64,000 nucleotides of DNA from Diphasiastrum complanatum (GCA_029204225.1 CM055113.1:17059745-17123744), one strand, 5' to 3'; counted from the stretch's first letter, positions 1 to 11,639 are shown. The notes: generated by a model not told the origin, from the letters alone. Made by a program: numbers and translations.

Positions 1-148
1 AACGTTTTTTAAAAAATAAAAAAGAGTTGTTAAATTGGCCGTGATCATCCTTCTTCCTGGTAATAGACTGATGGATGCTAGATACACCGCAAAACATAAA
101 ATTTAAGCAGAAACAAAATTGAAGAAGTTACTAGCTATTTGACAACAA

Positions 149-285
149 TTAGTTGCTATCATAAGATGAGCGACCTCCATGGCCAGCATTGGGGCGATCA
201 TAACGACCAGCTCGATCTCTATAGATTTATAAGGACCACCACCACCATATCGGTTCCTGTCACGTCCTCCATCTCTGTATACGCA
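149..285 (-). pseudogene. Arg/Gly/Tyr-rich C-terminal fragment
   Basis: On the minus strand a short run of codons reads as a low-complexity tail: DGGRDRNRYGGGGPY, then after a one-base shift RDRAGRYDRPNAGHGG and a terminal SSYDSN before TAA. Such RG/GY-rich ends are typical of RNA-binding or splicing-related proteins, but glycine/arginine-rich gag tails also exist. No RNA-binding domain is visible upstream, and the reading frame breaks on both sides, so this is a fragment. The neighbour on the right is a decayed gypsy element. Family assignment is inference. Confidence 0.3.
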
Positions 286-603
286 TTTGCGTATATTTTT
301 CTTATGGCTTTGTGTTGCTGCTGTGCTAGTTTGTCACAGCGCTGTGCACATATTCAGATGGTTGGCCCTTTTTTTCTGCATTGCGCTCCGTATCTCGGTT
401 ATGCACGAAATTTAATGTTATATTTGAAAACTCATCGTCTATCTCGATGTCCATGTGTCGCCTGATGCTAGATAATGCATATCTTGTCTGACTGCTGATA
501 CAGAGCTACTTATAGCCAAAAAATCTGGCAAAAACGAATGAAATTGCTGGTTAATAAAAAGGAAAATGGTCCAATCTTTTTCCATTGTAAGTGATAAGAA
601 CTT

Positions 604-2414
604 ACTCATGAGAAATAAAAATACTTTGGTAGCTGAGTTACAAGATTCTCAATGAGATATGTGAGTAACATATGCGGATTTTGGAGGAATCTGTTAGATA
701 ATGATATATGCGTATGTACTAGGTCATAGTGAGATTACGCTCATATGTGCACGATTAATCTTGTATGGATCTACTATGTATTCCCGGTTACTGGATTTAT
801 TTTGTGCACTTAAATCAATTTTAAACATAGACATATGGACAAGTATTGTTTAGAACAATTACTTGCAAGGTGACAAATTTTTGTATGGAAGATTTATTTG
901 TTAATTTAGAAATGATTTGGATAAGAATCTAAATGTGGTGTTGTACTGGTACAATTGAGATCTGCACCTAGACATTTGAGATTTCTAAAGCATTGGCAAT
1001 TAACTTGAGTAGCTTGGTTCTTCTTGGATAAAGTTAATTGATTAAATGAGTAGTGTGAAGAGAATTCACCAGAAATTGTTTATTTTAAATTATGTTGCTT
1101 GTAAGATGCATGATTTGTGAGTAAAAATTATGTGTGTAGGATATACGGTATTCTTGGTTTAGAGTATTTCTTAGCGAAGAAATAGATTTAGTTCGCTAGT
1201 GATTGTATCCTCGAGAGCTCAATTGGATAGCAGATCCTAATGGTTCCAAGAATGATAACTGAATTTATTTGGAATTTAACAGAATTTTAAGTGTCTAGAT
1301 TCAGTTCTAGATACTAATCTAAAGCTTTTGTAGTTGAAGATAGTTATCAGTACCCTTTTTGGTATGCCTTTTGTCTTTGATTACTTGATGAATGTAGAAC
1401 TTGGATAGCTCAAGAATCTAGTTTGAAGAATATTCTTAAAATGTGTTGGACATATACTCCAGTATCCTTTAATGATTAAGTATGGTTTTTGGTTCCATTG
1501 AATTATGATTGACGAATCATAAGAGTCTAAATATTTGTGACTGATGAATTGTAAATGGGTACTAAATTATTATTAGAGGATTATAAAAAAATGCAACGAT
1601 TCTTAAGTATGGTGAGTAATTCTCGATTTATTGGAGGAGTTAAGAATTTAGATCATTCTGTGAAAATCTAAATATCTTTACTCCAGTGATTTGAGAATGT
1701 ATGTCTTTTACAGGCATTCTCGTTGAGGAAATTATTTTTGCTTATGGGGAGTTTGCTTATTTTAGTGGATGGTACTTTGCTACAGACTATGGTCTGTAAG
1801 TGCTTGTGTACGGGGTTTAGCCTAGATCTCCAGTTATTTGGGAGACAGACAAATCTATTGAGATGGGACGATTGCTATTTTCCTGCATGAGATGCTAGAA
1901 ACAGGGGCATTTAACTCAAGATATTATATGGGTACTCAAGGTTAAGTTAAAATCATTTGTATCTTGATAGATCTCCAGATTCTAGTTGGATGAACTATTA
2001 TATCTTAAATTTTTGGATATTCTAAGAGTATTTCTACCAAGAAGCATTTATGAGTTGTCTACAGAGAATTGTGGTTAATTTTGGATTGTAATTGTTAGTT
2101 TTCTATAAGTTTGATCTCTTGTGCTAGGTAATAGGTCATCATCCAATGTTTCATGCTGTTTTACATGAAGGTGGTGTTACTAACTTATAGAGAGTGAAAC
2201 CCAGATGGGAAAATTTATCGCTTAGTGTGCTTTCCAAAACTGAGTTTGTACTCCAGAGTAGAGATAAACATTTAAAATATTGTTTTATTTTTGAGTATCG
2301 GTTTGATATTTGAAGTCAAACTAAGGATAATGATTTTCTGGGTAAATGTTAAAAGAAATGGTTTTTAGTTTCTTTTCCTGTTCTAAGGATAGAACTTGTT
2401 CAAGGGGGGAAGAA
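604..2414 (+). mobile_element. Decayed Ty3/gypsy internal region (family A)
   Basis: This stretch has no long ORF, but it aligns by eye with 44130-45250 (same strand) and, at its end, with the complement of 46429-46990. It runs into a purine tract followed by TGTTACG, the usual order pol end - polypurine tract - 3' LTR. Near 2140-2330 fragments such as MFHAVLHEGG and a downstream basic stretch resemble the end of gypsy pol, where a VFHVS-like motif follows integrase. Many stops and shifts show it is dead. The 5' LTR is not recognised in the window. Assignment to gypsy rests on the end structure and the related copies. Confidence 0.55.
2402..2414 (+). other. Polypurine tract before gypsy A 3' LTR
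   Basis: A run of A and G (AAGGGGGGAAGAA type) lies immediately before TGTTACG. The related minus-strand copy at 46429-46442 has the equivalent AAGGGAGGAAGAA before its TGTTACGG. This is the plus-strand primer site of an LTR retrotransposon. Confidence 0.6.
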
Positions 2415-2890
2415 TGTTACGTCCACGTCTTGTAAATAGGATTCGGCATGATCCTAGACTTGGATACCCAGTACGCCAGTACTCGATCCTCGTTATTTCA
2501 AGCTAGGCCAAAAATGTAATTGATAACCTTGTGAGGACCCAGTCACACATCTTATGACATGTGAAGCTATTGCATGGGTTAGGACGACTATTGTCATGGT
2601 GTAGAGTATCAATAGTAATGAAAGACATGTATGGGAAGGTTCTAGGCTTGCATGGGCACATGCATAGGTAAAGCAGGGGCTATATCCTCCTATAGGAACT
2701 CGCCCTACTCCGATTCCAGTTATGTGTTTTCATTACCCTATGGCACGAGGGTGACGCTATTGGAGATTGATTAGTAGCTTTTGCATGGTTGGGTGGTTTT
2801 GCTCCAGTGTGCGTTGTGTAGGCAGGATCTTGGAGATGCTTCTCCTTACAATGAGCTTGCACTAGGAGCATTCATGAATCAATAAGCAAT
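2415..2890 (+). repeat. Gypsy A 3' LTR, diverged
   Basis: The LTR begins TGTTACGTCC after the polypurine tract. Internal blocks (ACCTTGTGAGGACCCA, then a GCATGGG...CATGCATAGG block near 2650) match the LTR at 63187-63665 and the complement of 46095-46428. Similarity to those copies fades after about 2720, so the right end is only estimated from the 479-bp copy. No target duplication could be fixed. Confidence 0.5.
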
Positions 2891-3243
2891 TGATGTTGGG
2901 TTATGGGCTTGGCATCGATAGGGGTACTTGAAGCTGATACTAGATCAACTCAACGAGGAGCCCTCCTACTGATATATTAGAGTGCTTTGTGATTGTAAAG
3001 TACATATCTTTAATATTTAAGCTTGTTCAATAGTGATTCTACTATTGGAGCTTGGAGGGGGCTCATAGCTCTTTACGACGCACATAAAGGTGATATTGGT
3101 GATGCAGTTGGTTCTAGAAAGACCAACTAGTAGGTATCAAGCAGCTTTCTTGAGTAGTCAATTGAGGTATCCGTACCCCTCATGCCATAACTTCTCTTGA
3201 GACTTTTTTGGTGGCCCTATCTGCATGATGACTGGGAATCGAA
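2891..3243. other. Interval without recognised feature
   Basis: No convincing ORF or repeat copy was seen. It may include the end of the gypsy A LTR and the edge of the copia scrap to its right. Confidence 0.5.
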
Positions 3244-3570
3244 TCATATAGTGGCTCCCATCAAAAGTAGGTTCTTTGCAAGACTAGGTACATGAAGTGC
3301 TTTCTTGATTTGCTTGATTTCTCCAGTTGGCAACCTTACATATACGTCTCCTTGTCCTCTGACTTCATGGGTGGTGTTGTCGCCCAAGTAAATTTTTTTC
3401 CCTTCGTGAATGTATTCATATGAAAAATAAACTCTTTTTTTGTGGTGTTTTATGTTTTGAGTCACTCGAATCTATAATCCACTTGTTTGTGGCTTCTTGA
3501 GCATTTGATGATATTGAAAATAACTGCAAATCACCTTTATCTTGTGGCACTTTCTCCACATATTGTGTTC
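3244..3570 (-). pseudogene. Copia gag end / protease / pre-integrase fragment
   Basis: The minus-strand ORF contains GDNTTHEVRGQGDVYVRL followed by KALHVPSLAKNLL. This is the standard Ty1/copia stretch after the aspartic protease (a GD/N..V.G.G.I block, then L.DVLYVP.L..NLLS). Upstream codons up to about 3570 give a zinc-knuckle-like remnant and broken protease sequence. The catalytic DSGA motif is not intact and no reverse transcriptase follows, so this is a short dead fragment, probably left by nested insertions or deletion. Confidence 0.65.
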
Positions 3571-3707
3571 ATTGTTTCCTTGGTGACAATACAAAAGGTA
3601 CACCCTCCTTTAATAATGCCATTTTAGCTACCATAGTTGAAGAGAAGATGCGGGAGTACAAATCCATGAATATTAGGGTCTGAGGGATTGAAGACACCAA
3701 GGGTCCA

Positions 3708-4249
3708 ATGATCGAAGCAACTAGTTTTCTTTCAAATACGCTTTCCCATCACACCAAGGGATTGAAAAGAGCTTGGAGAACCAAGAGAGATCCCTTTACA
3801 CTCATTGTTCATTTCACAAATTTGGAAGAACGACGGGCAGCCCTCAAACTACTATCACAAAGCTATCTGAATTCAATCCAAAGCACACCAAAGTAGTCAC
3901 CAAATATCCACTTTATTGGTTTCTCTTCAAAGTACATATCAAGTTACAAGCATAAACACATAAGAGCACTGCTGCTAAGTCTCCTCCCAGCCACCTGCTA
4001 CATAGACTATGATGAGGAATGCCCCCTCTAGGCTCACTTATACTAATCTTCAAGCACCCACTTAACCTTGACCCTTTCCTAATGTTGACACATGGCGAGC
4101 CTCATGCACAATCGACACTTGCCACTTGGCAGTACCTTGACACATTGGCAAGCAAGTAGGACCGTTTGACCTGTGTCACTCATGCATTGGACAAAGTGTC
4201 CCAATGACCATATGACACGTGTTCCGTTGACTGGTCAACTCTCCTACTT
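3708..4249. other. Interval without recognised gene
   Basis: Short ORFs here lack recognisable motifs. Part of it may be LTR sequence belonging to the minus-strand gypsy element whose 3' LTR starts at 4439. Confidence 0.4.
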
Positions 4250-4439
4250 TTTAGGAGGGCAATGCAGCAGCCTCTAAATTAAGGCCCAATACCGTATACC
4301 AAATATAACCAGGTCAACAAGTTAGCAAATACCTGCTATTTACATTTTTCCTACAAAACACCAACCATTTTAATATTTACAATTTACAATTTACAAGTCC
4401 GACGTGTTCACACCGAGGTAGGAATATAAGTACATAACA
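4250..4439 (-). repeat. Start of 3' LTR of minus-strand gypsy element (end unknown)
   Basis: Read on the minus strand, a purine tract (GAGGAGAGAAAGAA, 4440-4458) is followed by TGTTATGTAC at 4439, the expected polypurine tract to LTR junction. No second copy exists in the window, so the other end of the LTR cannot be placed; the left coordinate is a minimum estimate. Confidence 0.4.
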
Positions 4440-4602
4440 TTCTTTCTCTCCTCAAGGAACCTCGTCCGTGATGTTAAAATATGGGTATTGTGCATGCAAA
4501 GGGTGCGCGGTCTCCCATGTAGGCGTGAAACATGAAAAACAAGACGAACTTTACAATCATGAGGTAACGCTAGTTTATAAGCAACATCATTAAGCTTTTT
4601 AA

Positions 4603-5230
4603 CTATTTTACGGGGTCCAAAATAACGTGGAGCTTTGGAATAAGGAAAAACACCATGTCTCCTTCCTCGAACTCTCTTGGTGTGCGATCTCGATCAGCAA
4701 ATGTCTTTGTGCTATCCATCGCTTGTTTCACATTTTTCTTGGCTAACTCAAGCATCTGTACCATGTGAGTTAGAAAGTATACAACACTAGGCAACATCCC
4801 TACAATAGTTGGACTAGTTGGCCTAAAACCATAGTTCACCCATAAAGTCTGAATACATGTTGTATGAATAGATCACCTACCCCAGGTGCATCTATCTTAT
4901 TATGGGTCGGTATGAAATGAGCCATTTTTGTGAGTCTTTCAACCACAACCATTATGGCATCATGTTGAAGTTGCGTACGAGGCAAGCGTGTAATAAAGTC
5001 CATCGATACACTCTCCCATCTTCCCTCTGGAATAGGCAAAGGATGTAACGGTCCAGGAACTTTAATCCTTTCGACTTTGTTAATTTGACACTTAAAACAA
5101 TGTGTCACATAACTATGGACATCTTTATTACTCTTAGGCCACAAGAAATTACGTTGGATCCACTCACAAGTCTTATCCACACTAGGATGACCTGCACTAG
5201 GGCTATCATGACAGGAATGCAGATTTTCCT
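4603..5230 (-). pseudogene. Gypsy integrase, catalytic core deleted
   Basis: The first segment (about 5230 to 4836) holds the zinc-binding HHCC region (H..H, then HCFKCQ), the linker GPLHPLPIPEGRWESVSMD with the first catalytic Asp in SMDFITRLP, and VVERLTKMAHF. It stops after VFRLYG. The next segment (4839 to 4603) resumes with NYGFRPTSPTIVGM, normally found well after the catalytic core, then the basic C-terminal part with DRTPREFEEGDMVF. The sequence that should carry the second Asp (SDRD) and the Glu is absent. The junction looks like a deletion rather than simple point decay. Confidence 0.8.
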
Positions 5231-5249
5231 ACGTAGCTCCTTACAAGTT

Positions 5250-6051
5250 GTAATGAGAAATTTGCCATTCCTCTTAACAAAATCATATTCTATGGTATAT
5301 TTAAGATAAGTGCGAGCAAAGGGAATAGAGCTCTCCTCTTGAGACTCTGCATGGCCATGACTCACCTCAAGCTTGACTCTCTTACACTGAGGATCCTCTA
5401 GTTGAGCCTTCTTTATCTCAACTAATAGGTCATTTTCAACGATGACAAATGACATTTGATACACTATCCGAGACAATGCATCAACCACTCTATTTTCTGC
5501 CCCTTTCTTATACCAAATTTTCATCTGAAATTCTTGCATAAGTTCAGACCATCTTGCCTGTCGGCCTCTGAGATCGCGCTGTTTGCAGAAATACCTCAAG
5601 GTATCATGATCAGTGTACACATAAAACTCGGATCCGTACAAATAATGCCTCCATACCTTTAACGCATGGACTATGGCAAACAACTCTTTCTCATGAGTTG
5701 GATAATTCCGCTTTGCCAAGGTGAGCTTTTTGCTCTCGAAGGCTACGAGCCTCCCCTCCTGCATCAGCATTGCCCCCACCTCAATGTCACTCTCATCCGT
5801 ATCAAGGATATAGGGTTTTAGAGGGTCAACAATTTTTAGAGTGACGCACTCAGCAATAGCTTGCTTAAACTGATCAAAGCTTGCTTGTTGTAGTTCAGTC
5901 CACTCACAAACTTGTTTTTTTGAGTTGAATCAATCAAAGGTACTGCAATATAGGAGTAATCTTTAACATATTTTCCATAAAACACCGCCAATTCTAGAAA
6001 ATACTTCAATGCTATCAAATCAGCTGGCACAAGCCATACAACATCAGCCAT
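5250..6051 (-). pseudogene. Gypsy RT end and RNase H
   Basis: From 6051 down, LKYFLELAVFYGKYVKDYS is the conserved segment after the RT palm (LxxFLGLxxYYRRFI). It leads into the RNase H part: GAMLMQEGRLVAFESKKL, YPTHEKELFAIVHALKVWRHYLYG, TDHDTLRYF and ARWSELMQEF. These are the chromovirus-like RNase H motifs. The RT palm with YVDD-type active site is not present. A frame change occurs between the two pieces near 5830. Confidence 0.8.
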
Positions 6052-6260
6052 CTCGATTGTGTACTAGTACTTGGACAGTTGTGTGCTCTCTTTAACTTCT
6101 TAACAAGAGTTGAATTAATGACATTATGCGAGGATCCAATGTCAGATAGAACTAAAATACTTCTACCACAAAGCTGTCCATGCATAACTATCAAGGAAGT
6201 GTCAGGAAATTGATACCCATGTTGGAGGAGCCGTGTCCACCTTCTGCACCACAAAAACAT
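6015..6260 (-). pseudogene. Gypsy aspartic protease fragment
   Basis: The frame reads LQHGYQFPDTSLIVMHGQLCGRSILVLSDIGSSHNVI. In gypsy elements this is the retropepsin segment G....VLIDSGSTHNFI; here the catalytic DSG is replaced by DIG, so activity is unlikely. It overlaps gag in another frame and ends at the RT deletion. Confidence 0.65.
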
Positions 6261-6600
6261 TTATCAAACGAAGAACATTAGGATTAGCTTCTTGCAAGAT
6301 CTCTTCCACTTCCATTAGCTGTTGCTGCTCTACTTGAAGATTATAAGTGGTTCTCATCTGGTTACGTCGACATTCCTTCCACCGATGTTGTCCCAAGCAT
6401 CCAAAGCATAGATTTTCTCTTTTTGCCCTCTCTTGGTCTTGTGGCGACAACATAGAGCGTTGACTACCTTGGGCATTAGGCCGCCCATACAACCCTTTGC
6501 CTTTCGGAGCACAAACCCCTTTACCCTTTTGGTCACCTGGAGCTGCTCCTTGCCATTGGCGTTTGAACTTCTTGAATTTGTGCTTACCCCAAGGCATCAT
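6202..6600 (-). pseudogene. Gypsy gag C-terminal part with zinc knuckle
   Basis: A basic region (KHKFKKFKRQW, KGKGVCAPKGKG) precedes a CCHC-like zinc knuckle, CFGCLGQHRWKEC. This is the nucleocapsid part of a gypsy gag. The spacing after the first Cys pair is one residue short of the standard CX2CX4HX4C, so it is slightly degraded. The frame is open for 132 codons but the capsid part upstream is not recognisable. Confidence 0.7.
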
Positions 6601-6660
6601 CTCAGTTTCCAGCGCCCGGCCATGTACAACCTATCTCACAGTACCCCTTTCCTTATCCAC

Positions 6661-7994
6661 CGTACCATGGGTTGAATGATGAGGATATTAAACCACCAAA
6701 GTTTTTTGACATTTATAGAACTCTATGATAAGTTGATAAGTTATTTCTGGCATACATTCTTACACAGTGAAGCTTCTTCACACGAGAGAGGCTCTTTGTG
6801 AGGGAGTGCAAACTTGCCAATAAGAGGTTTTTTGATCAAAAGGGACAGAAGTGCAATTATGAGCTTAGACTCGTAAGAGTGCAAATATAAACAAGAATAG
6901 ATAAAATGCTTTGACTGTTCAAATTTATCATGATGATTCTCACCTTTCCTGTAGTAATTTTGTAATACAGCTAGGGGTTTTGCAGGCTTTGCTCATTTTT
7001 AGCAAGTTATGTCTTTTTTGAAACCATGGTACTCAATTAGTTTCATGAGGTATTCTGCATATTGTGGTCCTTTTTGTAAGGATGTTGTCTTCATTAGGAG
7101 ATTGTGTTCTTGCATTCATTTAGTTTAAGGGTAGTCTATCTTGCAGAGTTTGACGAGGGTGCTGTGAAGAAAGTACCCTTTTATTTCCAAAAATTCCATA
7201 GATTATACTTTCAAAGTGAACACATTCTGCTGTGATATCTTTTCAAGAATCCACTGACTCAAGTGACTCTGCCTACAAGGTAGTGTTAAACTTTTTGTCC
7301 AAAAGTTTATACTGTTTTGTTGAGGCTTGAATGATGTCTCTTTGTTCAACCTCAACAAACAGATACTTGATGTGTCTTAGATGATGCTGTCAGCATCAGA
7401 TGTTCTACATTGAATTGCAGGGTAACCCGGGAATTTGCATCAATTTATGTGTGTCTTAAATATTCTAGTTAATCCTCTACTATTAGCCCAAGAAATGACC
7501 TGATATACCTATTTTAGGGTATTTCCCCATATTTATAACCATGTAAGTTCTGAAATGAAGATGTTTTTCGTGATAGTGCGAACTTTCCATTAACCAAGTT
7601 GACCATCATAGCTATCAATGTACATGGTAACGTATCTGTAGTTACACAACTAGTGTGTTTTCTCAAAGCACCAGCAGTAAGATATATATATTATAGAATC
7701 TTGCTCTCAAAACCTGATTTCTAATCTCTTTCTTACGAGCGACACTATCATTAGTGGGTTTCATGAGGTTGAAGCTAATCCCTAGATAACCCAGGATCTA
7801 CAAAGACCTTGTTTGAAGTTGTCAAACGTTATTGTTTCAAGATAAGTCTTTTGTCCATTCAAAATCTGGAAAAGAGGGAGCTAAATGTATTGGACTAGTT
7901 AAAGAATAGTGTCCATCTAAGATCTATGGAAGAAGTTAGTTTGATCTCCCCGCTGTTCATTTCACGTTGTGTTAACCTTTCCTTGGATTCTCAG
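6661..7994. other. Region upstream of the transporter exons
   Basis: No exon encoding the N-terminal half of the transporter could be found, though introns are expected here. The pyrimidine-rich stretch just before 7995 fits the 3' end of an intron. The rest shows no long ORF or recognised repeat. Confidence 0.5.
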
Positions 7995-9414
7995 TGTCGG
8001 TTTCTACCAGATGTCAAAGATTGCTGTGACACCAACCATTGTACTAGCCGAGTTTCTGTTCCTTGGCAAACAAGTTTCAGTACAGAAGGTATGGCAGAAT
8101 CAGTCATTCTGTGAGTAACCTTTCAGCTTTCGTTAATTGCTCACGGTTTTGTAGTCTCAGTGCATGGAACTCTGTCAACTTCATTTGCACTTCCATCCTT
8201 GACAATTTACCATTTGGAAAAGGGCCTGCCCGCACCTTGGCTAAATGTACTCTCTCATGCATGCTCACAAATAAGATGTATAGTTTCGAAAAAATCCTGG
8301 TTAAGTCTATTATAGCATGCCCTTTCTCTGTTCCTGGAATGTTAATATTTCATTGTTTTCTCCTTGCAGGTTCTAGCTTTGACAGTTGTTTCTTTAGGTG
8401 TGGCCATTGCCACAGTAACAGATTTGCAGTTCCATTTATTTGGTGCCTTGGTAGCTGTAACTTGGGTAGTGCCAAGCGCAATAAATAAGATACTTTGGTC
8501 CAATTTGCAGCAGCAAGATGGATGGACAGCTCTAGGGTAAGATGTATTTATTTTTTTATGGACAGCCATGAGATGCTCCCATAAGATTTGACACTAATCA
8601 TTTAGCATTAGATGCTGCCATAGATTTGACACTAATCATTTAGGATTTGGAGTATGGTTAACAGTTATAACTTATCACAGAACTATTTCTTTGCTGTTTC
8701 GGCTTAGGTGCTTGTTGAACATTTGCTATATGTGTGTTCCACATTTGCTCATAGTACAAGGTTTATCAGCATTACGCTGATGCTACCAAAGTTTTCATTT
8801 TTATCCCGAAAAATATATTTTAATTGTGTGTAGCAACTCTTTTTTCTCTTCATACAATTTGGGGTTTGTAGGCTCATGTGGAAGACTACACCTTTGACAG
8901 TCTTTTCGTTGGTGGCATTAATGCCGTGGCTTGATCCTCCTGGCTTTCTAGCGTTTCATTGGAGTTTTTCTAATACTGTGGCCATATTAATATCAGCTGC
9001 GTTAGGGTTTCTTTTACAGTGGTCAGGAGCACTCGCTCTTGGGTAAGTATCTCAACTATCTAGTGAGAAATTATTTCTTATTTGCTATTGGAAGCATGAC
9101 CATATCCAAAATATCTTCTTAATGCTTTTCTTATCTGCAGGGCTACGTCTGCAACCACTCATGTTGTGCTCGGTCAATTTAAAACATGTGTCATTCTGCT
9201 TGGAGGTTTCATTTTTTTCCATTCAAATCCTGGGCTTAAGAGCTTGTCTGGTGCTACTATGGCTCTAAGTGGAATGGCTCTCTATACTTTCTTGAACTTG
9301 AGAGAAGGAAATGACTCAGGATCTAATAAATCCACACTCAAGAGCCATGCAAAGCCTAACCGAATACATGGGGAGGCCCATGAGGGCAACGAGGCCTCTT
9401 TGGAATCTGTCTAA
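7995..9414 (+). CDS. UGNT1: Nucleotide-sugar transporter, UGNT1-like (last four exons)
   Basis: Four exons splice cleanly at GT-AG sites: 7995-8088, 8370-8536, 8872-9042 and 9141-9414. They encode VGFYQMSKIAVTPTIVLAEF, a loop with VSLGVAIATVTDLQF, then WVVPSAINKILW, GLMWKTTPLTV, GFLLQWSGALALGATSAT and HVVLGQFKTCVILLGG, ending in a hydrophilic tail after LYTFLNLREG. These are hallmarks of the plant triose-phosphate-transporter/nucleotide-sugar transporter family. The GLMWKTTP and LGATSA..HVVLGQFKTC blocks point to the UGNT1 branch (Golgi UDP-N-acetylglucosamine transporter in Arabidopsis). About six of the usual ten membrane segments are encoded. The N-terminal exons were not found, so the gene is either extended by long introns to the left or 5'-truncated. 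No stop or frameshift occurs in the exons, which suggests it is or was recently functional. Exact substrate is inference. Confidence 0.85.
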
Positions 9415-11253
9415 GTGTAAAGCCAATCTAATCATTCTGTTGCATATAAGGTATGCCCTCCACAAGTGGTTCTATTTCTTGGTATTGATGATGTGAGCCT
9501 AATCTCCTTCTTTGGGAAAAGTTCGGAGTGAAATAGTGTTGAGGAATTTGAAACTTTATATGATTCCTTAGCAACATGTCAACTTTTGTCAGCCTGCTGT
9601 TTTGAGCTTCTATCTGCTGATTGCAGTGGCACTTTTGAGAATTATATTTATTGACATGGCTTAGTAACTACCCACATTTGGGAAGGCTGCTTAATAATGG
9701 AGAAATGTGGATAATGTTGAATATGTTTTCTAGAGAAGGCAAATGTCATGTGAATAGTTGCTTATAATCTAAAAAAATTGGGAAGTTTTCGTCATGCTTA
9801 GGCTGCTTCTACACATTCCTTGTAGGTTTTTCTTCCATGTGCTTTGCATTATCGTATGATGTTCAACAATTTAGAGAGAGACCTTACACTCATCAGATAT
9901 TCACTTATTGGCAAGGTACATTCAGCCATTGAAAACATCAGCCACAATACGTTACTTCTTCTGAAGAAAGACAAACCATATAAGGAAATATTCGTAAAAG
10001 TCATATACATCGCATGTTGGAAAGATGGGGACTTACCAGGTTCTAAATCCATTTTTGAGAGCTTTCATCTGCGTATCATGTATATCACATCTCTGTCCAG
10101 ATCAAATTATTGTCTTTTTAATGCCACATTACATATGACTTAAATTTAACCATAGAGGAAAACTCATCAAAGAGTCTCATCGAAGGAGAACCCTTTAACC
10201 TTATTGTTCTTATTAAGCTTTCTTTGCTAGGCATGTGATAGCTTTAACACCCCAACATGAACCCATAGTATCTTGCATTAGTATGTTTTGTGTGTTCAAG
10301 CAATTAGGAGGATTAGTTATAGCCTTTTCTCATCATATCTCAAGGTTTAGAAATATTATTACTATTGGGTTAAACAAAGTGTGGAGTTTGATTCATCGCA
10401 TACCTCTTTAGAAATAGGGTTTTGTGAACTATAAATTCTCATGTAAGTGGCCATAAAAGACTCTTATTGACATGCCAAAGCAGCTATCCCAACTAGCATT
10501 AATAAAGTATATTTGTAAACCAAGATAAAATTCCATAAATAAAGTACTTGGTTTGTTTGTAAACCAAGAAAAAATCCCATAATCAAAGAGCAAGCCATGC
10601 TCACATCCTCCACAATTGTTAAATTTCTCAACATGTGCTAGAATATGCCACCACCCTTGCTACTATGACAATGTTGCTCTATGCTACATAACTATGGCAA
10701 CGATTTTTAGCGTATGTTATAGTGGCAGCTGTCACAGCCGTTGGCCCACGATTGATGTAGCGATTGTTGTAAAACCCTTAAAGAGTTTTGCAGATCTTGT
10801 GTTGCTGCTTCTGTGGCTTCAAAAAGCCAACTTTTAACTCTTGAGGAAGCAAAACTTGTAGGTAGATTGTGATAGCCCATGATGTCCCTTGGCATGTTAT
10901 ATTTTGAATGATGATTTTAAAGAGCACTAGCCTTTTATAGTGATCAAAGGTTCTATAGGCAATGATGTAGATTAGAAGTTTGTGCCATAGAAATGCCATT
11001 TGGCCCTACTTTTTGAAAAATGATTACTTTTATAGAGACCCATTGCACCTTCTTTGAGGAGATTTTTGCTTTAGGAGGTTAGGTCCCTTGCTTTTAAAGG
11101 GGAATTGTCTTCTAGTGCCACCAACAAAGGTCGAATTTTGTAGTGAGTGTAAATAAAAAAAAAAGACTTTATGGGGAGTTTTCATTCGCTTTTTATTTTA
11201 AATTGCATGTCTTTTTTGTGCTTGTTGCAATGGTCTTAATTATGGCTTTGTAA

Positions 11254-11255
<2 letters not shown>
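9415..11255. other. 3' flank of transporter gene, no recognised feature
   Basis: The first few hundred bases probably include the 3' untranslated region. ORFs of 60-100 codons here have no family motifs and are likely chance. No LTR, tRNA or tandem repeat was recognised. Confidence 0.5.

Positions 11256-11344
<89 letters not shown>
11256..11344. repeat. (GA)n microsatellite
   Basis: An uninterrupted run of about 44 GA dinucleotides. Similar tracts occur at 26092-26177 and, as CT, at 42801-42904. Confidence 0.98.
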
Positions 11345-11345
<1 letters not shown>

Positions 11346-11639
11346 CAACTAGCACTCTTCAGAAGATGTTCTAGTTGCCTCTAGAAGAAATTTGGAGTAT
11401 AAAGTTCATGTCAGCTCTCACAAAATTCTGAGCAAGTTTTTTAGATTAAAAAATTTGGATTGATTTTTTCATAACTCGTTTGTGGCTCCATCATACAAAA
11501 ATGCATTTGTCTTCAATGTGCTCTCCACAATAGAGTATACTTGATGGGTTTTTGGTCATACTAGAAAATGTTTGGAAGCTTGGACCAGAGTTTGCACACG
11601 CTTCGTTTGACCTCGGGAGTTGCAGGTGCAGCTATTTCA

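Larger units (their letters stand above)
4440..6660 (-). mobile_element. Ty3/gypsy element with deletions in RT and integrase
   Basis: Minus-strand fragments occur in the proper gypsy order gag (zinc knuckle), protease, end of reverse transcriptase, RNase H, integrase, then polypurine tract and LTR start. Most of the reverse transcriptase is missing between the protease (near 6060) and the RT connection segment, and the integrase catalytic core is missing near 4840-4850. Several frame changes occur as well. The element is therefore non-autonomous and dead. It lies upstream of the UGNT1-like gene in opposite orientation, and could sit in that gene's 5' region or first intron. Confidence 0.8.

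Noticed and set aside
9844-10143. 99-codon plus ORF downstream of the transporter gene
   Set aside because: No motif, composition like surrounding noncoding DNA, and antisense ORFs of similar length at the same place.
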